Shown here one piece after another: positions 25,667 through 38,763 of a stretch of DNA of 61,133 bases. Below the pieces are notes generated by a model, which was not told where the DNA came from, did no database searches, and saw only the letters and a program-made list of their open reading frames with translations. Both the position numbers and the translations under genes were made by a program. Numbering within the stretch: position 1 is the stretch's first letter; the number at the start of each line of letters is the position of its first letter. The stretch comes from Beijerinckiaceae bacterium (GTDB lineage Bacteria > Pseudomonadota > Alphaproteobacteria > Rhizobiales > Beijerinckiaceae), in NCBI GenBank assembly GCA_026461505.1, contig JAPJMW010000042.1, forward strand, positions 1 to 61,133, given 5' to 3'.

Positions 25667-26572
25667 TCAAGAATGAATGTTAAGGCTTCGCGACAGCGCA
25701 TTGACCGTGTCCAATACATCCCGCGCATCGCTCGATATCGAATCCGAATCGATTAACGTTGCTAGCTCGGGTTTATCCCTAAATACCGCGCCCCCTACAA
25801 TAATTTGTATGGAACGGTTCGAAGAATGATGCCGAATTAGCTTAATAATAGAGTGTAACGGTTCTAAGAGGCGCTCGCCGCTGATGGATAGTCCGATAAC
25901 TTCATAAGGAGAATCGCTGACCATCTGGATAATATCGTCGACGCTTGCCCGCAGATTGCTGGTGACTTCCCAGCCATCCCGCATGAGCATTTCTTCGATC
26001 ACTCTAAGCCCAAAAGTATGTTGCTCACCGGGAACGGGAACAAGCAAGATATGGCCTCGAATCTTCGATTTTGGTACCATTCCGGCATCAAATTGCCGGC
26101 ATTGCCGCAAAATCTGCTGAATTCTCGTCATTCCAAGCGTGACATCAACGAAACTGCAGCTGTCCGATATCCATAATTGATCCATATAGCGTGCGGCAGG
26201 TACCATCAGATCGAGCAGGATGGACTCCAAGGAGATATTCCACTCAAAAAGACGCTCAACAAACCGGAATGCCTCACGGTTATCATGCGACATGACCAAT
26301 TTGGCGAAGCTTTCCACAATTTCTGTGCCGATTCCGATCTCAGAAATGGCTGCTTCGCGTGCCGGAAGGCCGCTTACGCCTAAATTGACCCTCAAACGAG
26401 GGATAATGACATTTTCAATCGTTCCGGCTAATTCGTGCAAATGCCCGTCAAAAGGGGAGCGTCTTGCATTCGCCGCGCTCTCAAACCGTTCTGAAGGGTA
26501 AACGCTCCCGTAATCGGCGCTTTGAGGATCGCTGGCCGTTGCCGTGCTTTCTCCACGATCGGATGTCGTCAA
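25667..26572 (-). CDS. ppaA: Cobalamin-binding antirepressor AerR/PpaA
   Basis: AerR/PpaA binds B12 in a light-dependent way and antagonises PpsR/CrtJ. The 301-residue protein has a variable N-terminus, a helical region with WISDSCSFVDVTLGM, and a C-terminal B12-binding domain with the ExHxxG form of the histidine motif (GEQHTFG, residues 182-188, H185) plus SLSISGER and IIVGGAVF. It lies 19 bp upstream of ppsR on the same strand, the usual pair, and diverges from bchF across a 298-bp regulatory gap. Whether it is the short light-responsive or long AerR form depends on start choice, which I cannot settle. Confidence 0.88.
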   Translation of the reverse strand: MTTSDRGESTATASDPQSADYGSVYPSERFESAANARRSPFDGHLHELAGTIENVIIPRLRVNLGVSGLPAREAAISEIGIGTEIVESFAKLVMSHDNREAFRFVERLFEWNISLESILLDLMVPAARYMDQLWISDSCSFVDVTLGMTRIQQILRQCRQFDAGMVPKSKIRGHILLVPVPGEQHTFGLRVIEEMLMRDGWEVTSNLRASVDDIIQMVSDSPYEVIGLSISGERLLEPLHSIIKLIRHHSSNRSIQIIVGGAVFRDKPELATLIDSDSISSDARDVLDTVNALSRSLNIHS

Positions 26573-26668
26573 AGCCTGCCTCCCCCCTTTATTCTTGTAA
26601 TCCCGACCACCCTCTTGCCCAAAACCCCGTCAGATTGAAGGGATTCCAAACCTTTTCGACACAAAAAG

Positions 26669-26686
26669 TGTCGCCTTTTCGTGACA
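26669..26686. promoter_or_regulatory. PpsR/CrtJ binding site in the aerR-bchF gap
   Basis: Exact TGT-N12-ACA (TGTCGCCTTTTCGTGACA), preceded by a GACAC-AAAAA-GTGTC inverted repeat at 26658-26672 that shares its left half. It is about 100 bp ahead of the aerR start and 185 bp ahead of bchF, suited to control both. Confidence 0.75.
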
Positions 26687-26750
26687 CAAGCCTTAGCGCC
26701 AATGACTTTATTGGGGCCAGTACGCCTATTTATAATTGCTAGATCATATT

Positions 26751-26784
26751 TGTCACTTATTAATTACGTCAAGATTGCTTGACA
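26751..26784. promoter_or_regulatory. Two overlapping near-consensus PpsR sites ahead of bchF
   Basis: 26751-26768 reads TGT-N12-ACG and 26767-26784 reads CGT-N12-ACA; the second contains the inverted repeat GTCAAG-ATTG-CTTGAC. Each has one mismatch to TGT-N12-ACA. They abut and lie about 100 bp from the perfect site, as expected of a cooperative PpsR promoter. Confidence 0.55.
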
Positions 26785-26870
26785 CTTTATGTCTGCAAAG
26801 GTTAGCCTCTGGTTCAGGGTTGGCTTTTCCATTTCCGGTTCACGGAAGAGGAGCTGCCCGGGAGGGATCG

Positions 26871-28672
<1,802 letters not shown>

Positions 28673-28673
28673 G

Positions 28674-30236
28674 ATGCAGCTAACCCTTTGGACATATGAA
28701 GGCCCTCCTCATGTCGGCGCTATGCGCATCGCAACAGCGATGAAGGGCTTACATTACGTACTGCATGCTCCCCAGGGCGATACCTATGCCGATCTTCTCT
28801 TCACGATGATCGAACGCCGCAATGTTCGTCCGCCGGTGACTTATACGACGTTTCAAGCGCGCGATTTAGGCGGTGATACAGCAGAACTTTTTAAGAACGC
28901 CTGTTTTGAAGCCTATGAACGCTTCAAGCCTGAAGCGATGATTGTTGGCGCGTCCTGCACAGCCGAACTCATTCAAGATGATCCGGGCGGATTAGCGCAA
29001 GCGCTTGCCCTCCCAATTCCAGTCGTACCGCTCGAACTCCCTTCGTATCAGAAGAAGGAAAATTGGGGTGCGTCTGAAACCTTTTATCGGATCGTTCGCG
29101 CGCTTTGCCCGGCGAATGCAAACCCAACGCATCGTAATCCGAAAAGCTGCAATATTTTGGGCCCAACGGCGCTCGGCTTCCGCCATCGTGACGATTTAAA
29201 CGAGATCCGGCGCTTGCTGGAGCGCATGGGTGTTACCGTCAATGTGATTGCGCCTTTTGATGCGCGCCCTTCGGATATTGCGCGGCTCGGTGATGCAGCG
29301 TTCAACGTGATTCTCTATCCAGAAATCGCTGAAAATGCTGGGCGCTGGTTGGAGAAAAATTGCGCACAGCCAATGACGACCATCGTTCCAATCGGCATTG
29401 GTGCAACGCGTGATTTCATTGCGGAAGTCGGTCGTCTTTCTGGTATTGATACCTCTGATATTTTGGCTGAGGAAACGAGCCGCCTGCCATGGTACTCGAA
29501 ATCTGTCGACTCAACTTACCTGACCGGTAAACGCGTCTTTATCTTTGGTGACGCCACCCATGTTTTGGCAGCCGAGCGGATGGCACGGACCGAATTCGGT
29601 TTCGATGTTGTCGGCATCGGCACCTATTCGCGCGAATATGCCCGTCAGGTGCGCGAAGCCGCCGCACGGCTCGGTATCGAAGCGTTGATTACGGATGATT
29701 ATCTCGATGTCGAGACGCGCATTTCCGAGCTGCATCCGGAATTGATTTTAGGCACCCAAATGGAGCGCCATATCGCCAAGCGCCTTGGCTTGCCGTGTGC
29801 GGTAATTTCAGCGCCCGTCCATGTGCAGGATTTTCCGGCGCGCTATTCGCCGCAAATGGGCTTTGAAGGCGCGAATGTCATTTTTGATACCTGGGTTCAT
29901 CCTTTGATGATGGGCCTTGAAGAGCATCTTATCCATATGTTCCGGGACGATGCCGAGTTTCATGATAGCGCATCATCGCATCACGGCCATTCGACACATA
30001 AAGCACCTACGCCTGATGCCGTTGCCGAGCCGCTTCCTGTTGCTGCTCTGCAAGAGGTGGATGCCCTTCCTCTCGAAGCAGGCTGGGCACCAGAAGCCGA
30101 AAAAGAACTTAAGAAAATTCCCTTCTTTGTGCGCGGCAAAGCCAAACGCAACACCGAACGCTATGCCCATGAATTGGGGCTGGCGATGATCACGATTGAA
30201 ACCCTCTATGATGCAAAAGCCCATTTTAGCCGATAG
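28674..30236 (+). CDS. bchB: Light-independent protochlorophyllide reductase subunit BchB
   Basis: BchB is the NifK-like partner of BchN. It starts [20 protein letters not shown], carries the catalytic cluster residues in the N-terminal third, [15 protein letters not shown], and the C-terminal domain after a His/Ala-rich linker ([23 protein letters not shown]), the PFVR-like tail shared with other BchB proteins. 520 aa. bchL follows after 36 bp; bchH, which often lies between them, is absent here. Confidence 0.95.
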   Translation: MQLTLWTYEGPPHVGAMRIATAMKGLHYVLHAPQGDTYADLLFTMIERRNVRPPVTYTTFQARDLGGDTAELFKNACFEAYERFKPEAMIVGASCTAELIQDDPGGLAQALALPIPVVPLELPSYQKKENWGASETFYRIVRALCPANANPTHRNPKSCNILGPTALGFRHRDDLNEIRRLLERMGVTVNVIAPFDARPSDIARLGDAAFNVILYPEIAENAGRWLEKNCAQPMTTIVPIGIGATRDFIAEVGRLSGIDTSDILAEETSRLPWYSKSVDSTYLTGKRVFIFGDATHVLAAERMARTEFGFDVVGIGTYSREYARQVREAAARLGIEALITDDYLDVETRISELHPELILGTQMERHIAKRLGLPCAVISAPVHVQDFPARYSPQMGFEGANVIFDTWVHPLMMGLEEHLIHMFRDDAEFHDSASSHHGHSTHKAPTPDAVAEPLPVAALQEVDALPLEAGWAPEAEKELKKIPFFVRGKAKRNTERYAHELGLAMITIETLYDAKAHFSR

Positions 30237-31180
<944 letters not shown>

Positions 31181-31181
<1 letters not shown>

Positions 31182-31879
31182 TGTCTTCGACCTATATCGA
31201 ACGTCGCAGCAAGATTGAGACCTATTTCGACCGCACGGCGGCCGCTGCCTGGTCGCGATTGACATCGGACGCGCCGGTGAGTGGCATCCGTGCCACGGTG
31301 CGTGCGGGACGCGACCGGATGCGGAATACGCTGCTGTCGTTTTTGCCAGAGGATCTGACGGGGTGCCGCTTGCTGGATGCCGGATGCGGCACGGGCGCTT
31401 TGGCCGTTGAAGCTGCCATGCGTGGCGCGGATGTGACGGCGATTGATCTCTCCCCCACCTTGATCGAGCTTGCCAAAGAGCGTCTTCCGGAAACGCTCGG
31501 CAAAGGCAAGATTACTTTTATTGCCGGCGACATGATTGATGACAGGCTTGGCATGTTTGATCACGTTGTCGCCATGGATTCAGTCATCCATTACACCTAT
31601 CCCGATATGGTCAATATGCTCGCACGCTTTACGGCCATGAGTCGTTCTGGCGTTCATTTTACCTATGCGCCATGGACGCCTCTTTTGGGTGCGATGCAGA
31701 CAGTGGGCAAACTTTTCCCGCGCGGCAATCGCTCGCCCTGGATTGTGCCCCATCGTACAAATCGGATCGCCATCACCGTTCATCGTGATCAACGATTTGA
31801 AGGGTGGGAACTCGGTCGCGACCATCACGTGACGAGCGGCTTTTATCACTCCAAAGCGCAGGAGTTGAAAAAGCAATGA
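31181..31879 (+). CDS. bchM: Mg-protoporphyrin IX methyltransferase BchM
   Basis: BchM methylates the ring C propionate of Mg-protoporphyrin IX using SAM, before AcsF closes ring E. The 232-residue protein has YFDRTAAAAW, the SAM motif LLDAGCGTGALAVEAAMRGADV and the conserved VAMDSVIHYTYPDM and SPWIVPHRTNRI blocks. It overlaps bchL by one base and lhaA as ATGA. Confidence 0.94.
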
Positions 31880-33342
31880 ACGCCTTCGACCGTATCAACG
31901 GAAAAATCGCCAGTGGTTGGCAAAAGGTAGGAACGCAATTCCTCCCCTTTGCTGATGCGGCGACGAAGGAATTGCCTTTAAGCAAATTATTGCGTTTGGC
32001 TTTGTTCCAGATTTCCGTCGGTATGGCGACAGTATTGCTCACGGGCACATTGAACCGGATCATGATTGTTGAATTGAACGTGTCCGCCTGGCTCGTCGGT
32101 CTCATGGTTTCGCTACCGGTTGTGTTCGCCCCCTTCCGCGCTTTAATCGGCTATAAATCCGACACCTATAAATCGGTCCTCGGCTGGAAGCGCGTGCCCT
32201 ATATCTGGTTCGGTAGCATGATGCAGTTCGGCGGATTTGCGATCATGCCTTTTGCTCTCTTGATCCTTTCGGGCGATACGACAGGGCCAATGCTTTATGG
32301 TCAATTGGGTGCGGGACTTGCCTTTTTATTGGTTGGGGCTGGTCTTAATACAACGCAAACCGCAGGTTTGGCGCTTGCCAATGACCTCGCCCCTGAAGCG
32401 GTTCGCCCACGGGTGGTTGCGCTACTCTTCACCATGTTATTGATCGGGATGGTTGGCAGCGCCGTTGCCTATAGTTTCATTTTGAAAACCTTCAATGAAA
32501 TTCGTTTGATCCAGCTTATTCAAGGCGTTGCTCTGCTCACTATGATCTTTAACGGCATTGCACTTTGGAAAATGGAGCCAAGGCGCAGCCGTGCCGAAGC
32601 TGAGTCAGCAGAAAAGCCAGTTGATTTTCGGGATGCATGGTCGAAGCTTGGCCGCTTACCCGGCTTTACCCGCCTGATGGTTGTGGTTGGTTTAGGAACT
32701 GCCGCCTTCAATATGCAAGATATTCTGCTTGAGCCATTTGCCGGACAGGTTTTTGGCCTTGCCGTCGGACAAACGACCATGCTCATGGCGGTTTTGGCGG
32801 GCGGAATGTTGATCGGCTTCATGCTTTCGGAGCAACTTCTCAATCAACGGATTGCACCATTAAAGGTTTCGTCGATCGGCCTCTTAATGGGCGTGATGGC
32901 ATTTGGTGTCGTTGTCTTCTCGCCGCTTGCTGGCTCGATTGGCTTGTTTAGAAGCGGCACCTTCGGTGTTGGCATTGGCGCAGGTCTTTTTGCTGTCGGT
33001 ACGCTGACCCAAACCATGGGACTCGCCAGTAACGGCATGAGCGGCTTATTGCTCGGCACATGGGGCGGCGTTCAAGCCACTTGCGCGGGTGTAAGTATCG
33101 CCTTTAGCGGTGCCGCACGGGATCTGATTTCCCGCGCAGCCTTATCTGGCACGTTCGGAGCAGAATTTGTTGGCACATCCACCGGCTATATCGCCGTTTT
33201 CGTTCTCGAAATCATTTTACTTTTTGTGACACTCATCATCGTTAGCCCGTTACTGGGTTCAGATAATAGCCGCGCGATGCGGCGAACCGGATCTAATCCC
33301 AAATGGGATGAAGGACGGGTGGAAGGATATAGGGAGGCCTAA
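31876..33342 (+). CDS. lhaA: LhaA, LH1 assembly protein of the PucC family
   Basis: LhaA helps insert LH1 polypeptides or pigment; it is a 488-residue, about twelve-helix PucC-family protein. It opens with GTQFLPFADAATKELPLSKLLRLALFQISVG and has GYKSDTYKSVLGWKRVPYIW and DILLEPFAGQVFGL. The frame is open from 31804 inside bchM, but the ATG at 31876 overlaps the bchM stop as ATGA and matches the family start. Position between bchM and puhA separates it from pucC and orf428. Confidence 0.92.
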   Translation: MNAFDRINGKIASGWQKVGTQFLPFADAATKELPLSKLLRLALFQISVGMATVLLTGTLNRIMIVELNVSAWLVGLMVSLPVVFAPFRALIGYKSDTYKSVLGWKRVPYIWFGSMMQFGGFAIMPFALLILSGDTTGPMLYGQLGAGLAFLLVGAGLNTTQTAGLALANDLAPEAVRPRVVALLFTMLLIGMVGSAVAYSFILKTFNEIRLIQLIQGVALLTMIFNGIALWKMEPRRSRAEAESAEKPVDFRDAWSKLGRLPGFTRLMVVVGLGTAAFNMQDILLEPFAGQVFGLAVGQTTMLMAVLAGGMLIGFMLSEQLLNQRIAPLKVSSIGLLMGVMAFGVVVFSPLAGSIGLFRSGTFGVGIGAGLFAVGTLTQTMGLASNGMSGLLLGTWGGVQATCAGVSIAFSGAARDLISRAALSGTFGAEFVGTSTGYIAVFVLEIILLFVTLIIVSPLLGSDNSRAMRRTGSNPKWDEGRVEGYREA

Positions 33343-33343
33343 T

Positions 33344-34108
33344 ATGCACGCGGCAATCACAAGTTATTTCGACGTTGCGCAAATCACTCTGTACCTATTT
33401 TTAGGTTTTTTCGCAGGTGTGGTTTATTATCTACACCGCGAAGACAAGCGTGAAGGGTATCCGCTTGAATCCGAGCGCACGGGCGTTGTCGTTCAGGGTT
33501 TCCCTGCGATCCCTACGCCAAAGACATTCTTGTTGGCCGATGGTTCCGAAGTTGAGGCACCCCGCGAACAACCACATGATTCCCGTCCAATTAAAGCATC
33601 GCCTATAGCCAAATTTCTTGGTGCTCCTTTAAAGCCCGATGGCGATCCGATGGTTGATGGTGTTGGTCCGGCAGCCTATGCCGAACGTGCCGACATTCCG
33701 GACGTCACGCTTCACGGAACGCCAAAGATTGTACCCCTGCGGATCGTGCCGGATTGGCATATTGATCACAATGATCCCGATCCACGTGGCATGTCCGTCG
33801 TAGGCGCGGATGGTAAAGTAGGCGGAACGGTGAAAGATGTCTGGCTTGACCGTTCTGAAGCGATCATCCGCTACTTCGAGATTGAAGTTGAAGGCGCACG
33901 TAACGTACTCTTGCCAACGACTATGACGCGTATCAGCGACTCGCAACGGTTGGTTAAAGTGAGGTCGATCCTCGGCTCGCAATTCGCCAAAGTTCCCGGC
34001 CATAAAAATACAGATTTTGTTACGCGTCTCGAGGAAGACAAGATCTGCGCCTATTACGCAGGTGGCCATCTTTATGCGACACCAGAACGTTCGGAACCCT
34101 TGATATGA
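33344..34108 (+). CDS. puhA: Photosynthetic reaction centre H subunit PuhA
   Basis: PuhA caps the cytoplasmic face of the reaction centre and shields the quinone site. It has one N-terminal transmembrane helix (ITLYLFLGFFAGVVYYLHREDKREGYPL) and a cytoplasmic PRC-barrel domain (GADGKVGGTVKDVWLDRSEAIIRYFEIEV). I use the ATG at 33344, after AGGGAGG, rather than the open frame back to 33308 inside lhaA. 254 aa; ATGA overlap with puhB. Confidence 0.95.
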   Translation: MHAAITSYFDVAQITLYLFLGFFAGVVYYLHREDKREGYPLESERTGVVVQGFPAIPTPKTFLLADGSEVEAPREQPHDSRPIKASPIAKFLGAPLKPDGDPMVDGVGPAAYAERADIPDVTLHGTPKIVPLRIVPDWHIDHNDPDPRGMSVVGADGKVGGTVKDVWLDRSEAIIRYFEIEVEGARNVLLPTTMTRISDSQRLVKVRSILGSQFAKVPGHKNTDFVTRLEEDKICAYYAGGHLYATPERSEPLI

Positions 34109-34749
34109 GCCATGATGATTTCGACTTTGATCCCGTAAGGGGTCTGCCGGAAGTTTTGCCAGCGGGCGAGCGGATGCTTTGGCAGGGCTCGCCCCGGTGG
34201 CAGGATATGGCGCTGCATGCGTTTCATGTCCGCAAGGTCGCGGTGTATTTTGCCGTCATTACGCTCGCCGTCGTTGTACTTCGTCTTGCAGATGACTCGA
34301 GCCTGCTTGAGGCCCTCAAGCCTGTACTTTGGTATCTGCCGCTTACGCTTGTTGCCGTTGGCCTGCTCTCGGGCCTCGCCTGGGCAAGTGCCAAGACGAC
34401 GATTTATACGATCACAACCAAGCGCATTGTTCTGCGGATTGGTATTGCGCTTCCAATGTCCTTGAACGTACCCTTTAGCTTGATTGAGAATGCCGGATTG
34501 AGGACCTACGCCTCGGGCGCAGGCGATATTCCCGTCGAGTTAAAGGGCGATGATCGCGTGGCATGGCTGATCTTGTGGCCGCATGCGCGTCCATTCCATC
34601 TAAAGAACCCACAACCGATGCTGCGTGCCGTTCCACAAGCGGCAACCATTGCCAGGCTTTTGGCGGATGCCCTGCAAGGCAAAGCCACGGTCTCTATTCC
34701 ATCGGAACGCAAAGTAGTCCGTTTCGCTTCCAATATTCTGACGGCGTGA
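34105..34749 (+). CDS. puhB: Photosynthetic complex assembly protein PuhB
   Basis: PuhB assists reaction-centre assembly. The 214-residue protein has LPEVLPAGERMLWQGSPRW at its start, three hydrophobic segments and a PH-like bPH2 region with TIYTITTKRIVLRIGIALPMSLNVPF. Coupled to puhA by ATGA; puhC follows after 7 bp. Confidence 0.93.
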   Translation: MSHDDFDFDPVRGLPEVLPAGERMLWQGSPRWQDMALHAFHVRKVAVYFAVITLAVVVLRLADDSSLLEALKPVLWYLPLTLVAVGLLSGLAWASAKTTIYTITTKRIVLRIGIALPMSLNVPFSLIENAGLRTYASGAGDIPVELKGDDRVAWLILWPHARPFHLKNPQPMLRAVPQAATIARLLADALQGKATVSIPSERKVVRFASNILTA

Positions 34750-34756
34750 GGATCGT

Positions 34757-35233
34757 ATGACACAGAAGATCGACATTCACTTTCCCCGAGCACCGCTTTT
34801 TGGAGCAGGGATTTTGATTGTGGCGACAATCGCCTCTGTCGGTCTCGCCCGAATGTCCCCTGCCCCTGCACTGACCGATCTCGTGAAGACTGAAGTAGCG
34901 GAAAGCCGGAGCCTGCGCTTTGAAGATGCGGCTGATGGGAGCGTACATATTTATGACGCGCAAACCGAGGAAACGGTCGCCATTGCAGCGCCTGGTACAA
35001 ACGGCTTCTTGCGCGGCATGATGCGCGGCATGATGCGGACCCGTAAACAATATGGCGCCTCTTTAACAGCACCCATGCTGTTGGAGCGTCTCTCGAACGG
35101 CATGGTTTTGCTGATCGATGAGGAAGATAAAATTACGCTCGATTTGGATGCCTACGGTCATACCAATGCTGACGTCTTTAAAGCCTTTCTCAAAAGCCAA
35201 TCCAATCTTTCGAACCAAGGAGGGCAGGGATGA
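34757..35233 (+). CDS. puhC: Photosynthetic complex assembly protein PuhC
   Basis: PuhC is needed for normal reaction-centre/LH1 levels. It is 158 residues with one N-terminal helix (LFGAGILIVATIASVGLA) and a soluble domain with SRSLRFEDAADGSVHIYDA and the repeated GMMRGMMRTRKQYG stretch. Its stop overlaps the next start as ATGA. Confidence 0.9.
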   Translation: MTQKIDIHFPRAPLFGAGILIVATIASVGLARMSPAPALTDLVKTEVAESRSLRFEDAADGSVHIYDAQTEETVAIAAPGTNGFLRGMMRGMMRTRKQYGASLTAPMLLERLSNGMVLLIDEEDKITLDLDAYGHTNADVFKAFLKSQSNLSNQGGQG

Positions 35234-35532
35234 TGCTCAATCCATTTATGAAAGAAATCCGTGAGGATGTGATGTGCACGGTGCATGTGGTCAACACATT
35301 CGAGAGCCTTGCGGCGCATGTCGAGTTGGATGGTGATGTGACCGTACGCCCCGGCGATGAAGTCCTTGTCCATGGCAAAGAAATTCGCGTGCCTTATGGC
35401 GAGACCCGGATTGAACGCCGGCAGGCGACGATCCGTCGTGCGGGTTGGTTTGAACAACAATGGGTAAAGTTGACCGGTGACCTTGAGTTTATGGAACTTC
35501 TTGAATTCAGCTTCTCGGGAGAAGAGCTATGA
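35230..35532 (+). CDS. Small conserved protein between puhC and acsF
   Basis: A 100-residue soluble protein ([18 protein letters not shown] near the start, [14 protein letters not shown], ending [13 protein letters not shown]). Genes of this size and sequence type sit between puhC and acsF in many alphaproteobacterial photosynthesis clusters but have no established role. ATGA overlaps on both sides show strict coupling to puhC and acsF, so a role in reaction-centre assembly or the cyclase step is likely. Confidence 0.85.
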   Translation: MMLNPFMKEIREDVMCTVHVVNTFESLAAHVELDGDVTVRPGDEVLVHGKEIRVPYGETRIERRQATIRRAGWFEQQWVKLTGDLEFMELLEFSFSGEEL

Positions 35533-36596
35533 CGATTGAACGCTTGGGAATTTCTTCGCGCGACACCAACCTCATGGCCCAAGAAAGCACGGTTCTAAGC
35601 CCGCGCTTTTATACGACTGATTTTGATGCGCTTGATCGTATCGATGTCACACCCGTTCGCGAAGAATGGGATAAGCTGATTGGCGAAATGCGATCAGACC
35701 CTAATAAGACACACTTTAAGCGTTCGGAAGAGTGGGATGACGTATCGCTCGCCGATCTTCCTGAAGGGCTTCGTAAGGAGTTCGTTGATTTTCTCGTATC
35801 CTCGCTGACGTCTGAATTTTCGGGCTGCATCCTCTATTCCGAAATGCGCAAGCGCGGGACCAATCCCGATATATGCGAGCTCTTTAAATTCATGGCACGC
35901 GATGAGTCGCGTCATGCCGGATTTATCAATGATACGCTCAAGGATTTCGATATTGGTATCGACCTTGGCTTCTTAACGAAGGCAAAGAAATATACCTATT
36001 TCCAGCCTAAATTCATTTTCTACGCGACCTATCTGTCAGAAAAGATTGGCTATGCGCGGTACATTACCATCTTCCGCCAATTGCAGGCCAATCCGGATCG
36101 CCGTTTCCATCCAATTTTCAAATGGTTTGAAAAATGGTGCAATGACGAATTCCGCCATGGTGAAGCCTTTGCGCTTTTGATGCGCGCCAATCCGCATCTG
36201 CTGGAAGGCGTCAATAAATACTGGGTGAAATTCTTCCTCTTGGCCGTTTTTGCTACAATGTATGTGCGCGATCATCAGCGCCCCTATTTCCATGAGGCCT
36301 TAGGGATAAGCATCAAGGATTACGACGATAAAGTGTTCCGCATCACGACGGAAATTTCACGACAAACTTTCCCGCTTGAACTCGATCTCGATCACCCCGC
36401 TTTCTATGCAGGGCTTGATCGCTTGCTTGAGATCAGCGAGCGGGCAGCGAAGATCCAAGCCAAAGGCGGCATCGCGGCAAAGCTCAATAAAATTACAACA
36501 GCTGCGGCTGCAGGCCTCACCTTCATTCGCCTCTATATGATCCCGGCTAAGAAAAAAGGTCTCAATGCCGATATTCGTCTTGCACCTACCTGGTAG
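35529..36596 (+). CDS. acsF: Oxygen-dependent Mg-protoporphyrin IX monomethyl ester cyclase AcsF
   Basis: AcsF forms the isocyclic ring E using O2. The 355-residue protein is a di-iron enzyme with the two helix-pair ligand motifs [11 protein letters not shown] and [10 protein letters not shown], and a second set in [12 protein letters not shown]. No anaerobic cyclase gene (bchE) is in this window. Overlaps the upstream small gene by 4 bp; puhE follows after 16 bp. Confidence 0.95.
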   Translation: MTIERLGISSRDTNLMAQESTVLSPRFYTTDFDALDRIDVTPVREEWDKLIGEMRSDPNKTHFKRSEEWDDVSLADLPEGLRKEFVDFLVSSLTSEFSGCILYSEMRKRGTNPDICELFKFMARDESRHAGFINDTLKDFDIGIDLGFLTKAKKYTYFQPKFIFYATYLSEKIGYARYITIFRQLQANPDRRFHPIFKWFEKWCNDEFRHGEAFALLMRANPHLLEGVNKYWVKFFLLAVFATMYVRDHQRPYFHEALGISIKDYDDKVFRITTEISRQTFPLELDLDHPAFYAGLDRLLEISERAAKIQAKGGIAAKLNKITTAAAAGLTFIRLYMIPAKKKGLNADIRLAPTW

Positions 36597-36612
36597 ATAA
36601 AACGGAATAACG

Positions 36613-37464
36613 ATGATGCAATACGCCGTTCCCGTCTTAGCTGCTCTCTTCATCTGGTGGTTCACCACCGGTACGATTTTCTATTTGGATAATCTGCCGG
36701 CACGAACCTTCAAATGGAGCATGTTGGGCGCGACCGGTTTATTGCTCATCGCTCTCGTTGTGGTCCGCGATACGGCCAACACGAATGATACGCTGTCGGT
36801 TTATATGGCTTTTACGGCGGGCCTATTGGCTTGGGGCTGGCAGGAAATCAGCCTCTATCTCGGCTTTGTCACAGGAATTCGCAAACATCGGTGTGAGGAA
36901 GGCTGCTCTGGCCTTAAACATTTTTGGCATGCGATTGAAGCCAATCTCTGGCATGAAATTGCCATCATTGTGGTCGCGATTGCGATCGCAGCGATTACCT
37001 ATGATGCCGAAAACCAAATGGCGCTTTGGATCTATTTATTGCTTTGGGGCATGAATTTAAGCGCACGGCTCAATGTGTTTTTAGGTGTCCGGAATGTGTC
37101 CGAGGAATTCGTACCCGCGCATATGGAAGTGCTCAAGAGCTTTCTCAACAAGCAACCCATGAATTTGCTCTTCCCGCTCTCGGTTACCCTTGCCACTACG
37201 GGGACATTTTTTCTGGTTGGCAAAGTATCCGATGCAAGTACCGAAGCTGAAAGCTTAGGTTTTATTTTATTAGCCACGATGATGGCGTTGGCCCTTGTTG
37301 AGCATTGGATGCTTGTTCTGCCGCTTCCTTTTGAAAAGCTTTGGAATTGGAGCCTACCGAAACGCTCCAATCGGACGCTTTCACACTTTCGTTCCGATCA
37401 TCCGGTTGAATTTGCGACGATTAAAACAACTCTAACGCCTAAAACCGATCTTCCTTGCTGTTAA
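36613..37464 (+). CDS. puhE: Photosynthetic complex assembly protein PuhE
   Basis: PuhE is a membrane protein that modulates bacteriochlorophyll accumulation and assembly. 283 residues, about seven hydrophobic segments, with LLAWGWQEISLYLGFVTG and LWGMNLSARLNVFLGVRNVSEEFVP, the family's two conserved blocks, and a C-terminal LVEHWMLVLPLPFEKLW. ATG at 36613 after acsF; hemA follows after 26 bp. Confidence 0.92.
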   Translation: MMQYAVPVLAALFIWWFTTGTIFYLDNLPARTFKWSMLGATGLLLIALVVVRDTANTNDTLSVYMAFTAGLLAWGWQEISLYLGFVTGIRKHRCEEGCSGLKHFWHAIEANLWHEIAIIVVAIAIAAITYDAENQMALWIYLLLWGMNLSARLNVFLGVRNVSEEFVPAHMEVLKSFLNKQPMNLLFPLSVTLATTGTFFLVGKVSDASTEAESLGFILLATMMALALVEHWMLVLPLPFEKLWNWSLPKRSNRTLSHFRSDHPVEFATIKTTLTPKTDLPCC

Positions 37465-37490
37465 ACTGATTATTTCTTGGGATTCTAGCG

Positions 37491-38705
37491 ATGAATTACG
37501 AAGCCTTCTTTAAGAACGAACTTGATACGCTCCGCAACGATGGACGCTATCGCGTTTTCGCCAATTTAGAGCGCAAAGCAGGTGGCTTTCCGTCCGCCAT
37601 TCATCGCTCGGAAAAGGGCGAGAGCGAGATAAGGGTTTGGTGCTCTAATGATTATCTCGGCATGGGTCAAAATCCATCCGTTCTTAAGGCGATGCATGAT
37701 ACGATTGATCTGTGTGGCGCAGGCGCAGGCGGCACACGCAATATATCAGGTACCAATCGGTTCCATGTTGAGCTTGAAAAAGAGCTTGCCGATTTGCATG
37801 GCAAAGAAAGCGCGCTGCTGTTCACCTCGGGCTATGTTTCGAACTGGGCAGCGCTTGGAACGCTTGGTGCGTTGATTCCGAACTGCATCATCTTATCGGA
37901 TGCGGGAAACCATGCCTCGATGATCGAAGGGATCAAGCATAGCCGCGCCGAGCGTCATATTTTTAAGCATAATGATGTAGCCGATTTGGAGCGTATCCTG
38001 AAGACGCTTGATCCTGAGCGTCCGAAATTGATCGCCTTTGAATCGGTCTATTCGATGGATGGTGATATTGGCCCAATCAAGGAGATTTGCGATCTCGCCG
38101 ATCAATATGGTGCGATGACCTATCTCGACGAAGTTCATGCTGTGGGCATGTATGGTCCGCGCGGTGGCGGCATTGCTGAGCGTGAGGGCTTGATGGATCG
38201 AATTACGGTCATCGAAGGCACACTTGGTAAAGCTATTGGTGTTGTTGGCGGCTATATCGCGGCATCGGAAGCGCTGTGCGATTTTATTCGCAGCTTTGCC
38301 TCTGGCTTTATTTTTACAACCGCACTCCCTCCAGCGGTCGCAGCAGCTGCAGCGGCCTCTATCCGTCATCTCAAGACGTCCAATGATGAACGGACGGGGC
38401 AGCGTGATCGGGTACAGCGTTTACGCATGAAGCTTGATGCAGCGGGTGTTCCCTATATGCGCAACGATAGCCATATCGTTCCGGTGATGGTGGGTGACGC
38501 TAAAAAATGTAAATGGATCAGCGATTTGCTGATGGACCGTTACGGCATCTATATTCAGCCGATCAACTATCCAACAGTGCCACGCGGAACGGAACGGTTA
38601 CGCATTACCCCGACACCGCTTCACTCGGATGCGGATATCAATCATCTTGTCGGTGCTTTATCGGAACTTTGGTCACACTGCGCTCTTAATCGGGCGGTCG
38701 CTTAA
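37491..38705 (+). CDS. hemA: 5-aminolevulinate synthase HemA
   Basis: HemA condenses glycine and succinyl-CoA to 5-aminolevulinate, the first step of tetrapyrrole synthesis in alphaproteobacteria. PLP-dependent: [29 protein letters not shown], and the PLP-binding lysine in [13 protein letters not shown]. 404 aa, full length. Its position at the end of the puh group couples ALA supply to photosystem synthesis. bchH follows after 58 bp. Confidence 0.95.
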   Translation: MNYEAFFKNELDTLRNDGRYRVFANLERKAGGFPSAIHRSEKGESEIRVWCSNDYLGMGQNPSVLKAMHDTIDLCGAGAGGTRNISGTNRFHVELEKELADLHGKESALLFTSGYVSNWAALGTLGALIPNCIILSDAGNHASMIEGIKHSRAERHIFKHNDVADLERILKTLDPERPKLIAFESVYSMDGDIGPIKEICDLADQYGAMTYLDEVHAVGMYGPRGGGIAEREGLMDRITVIEGTLGKAIGVVGGYIAASEALCDFIRSFASGFIFTTALPPAVAAAAAASIRHLKTSNDERTGQRDRVQRLRMKLDAAGVPYMRNDSHIVPVMVGDAKKCKWISDLLMDRYGIYIQPINYPTVPRGTERLRITPTPLHSDADINHLVGALSELWSHCALNRAVA

Positions 38706-38763
38706 AGAAGCTCAATTCACTGGGCGTTGATCAAGCGCGATCAGCGCAATAAAGGCGAAGAGT

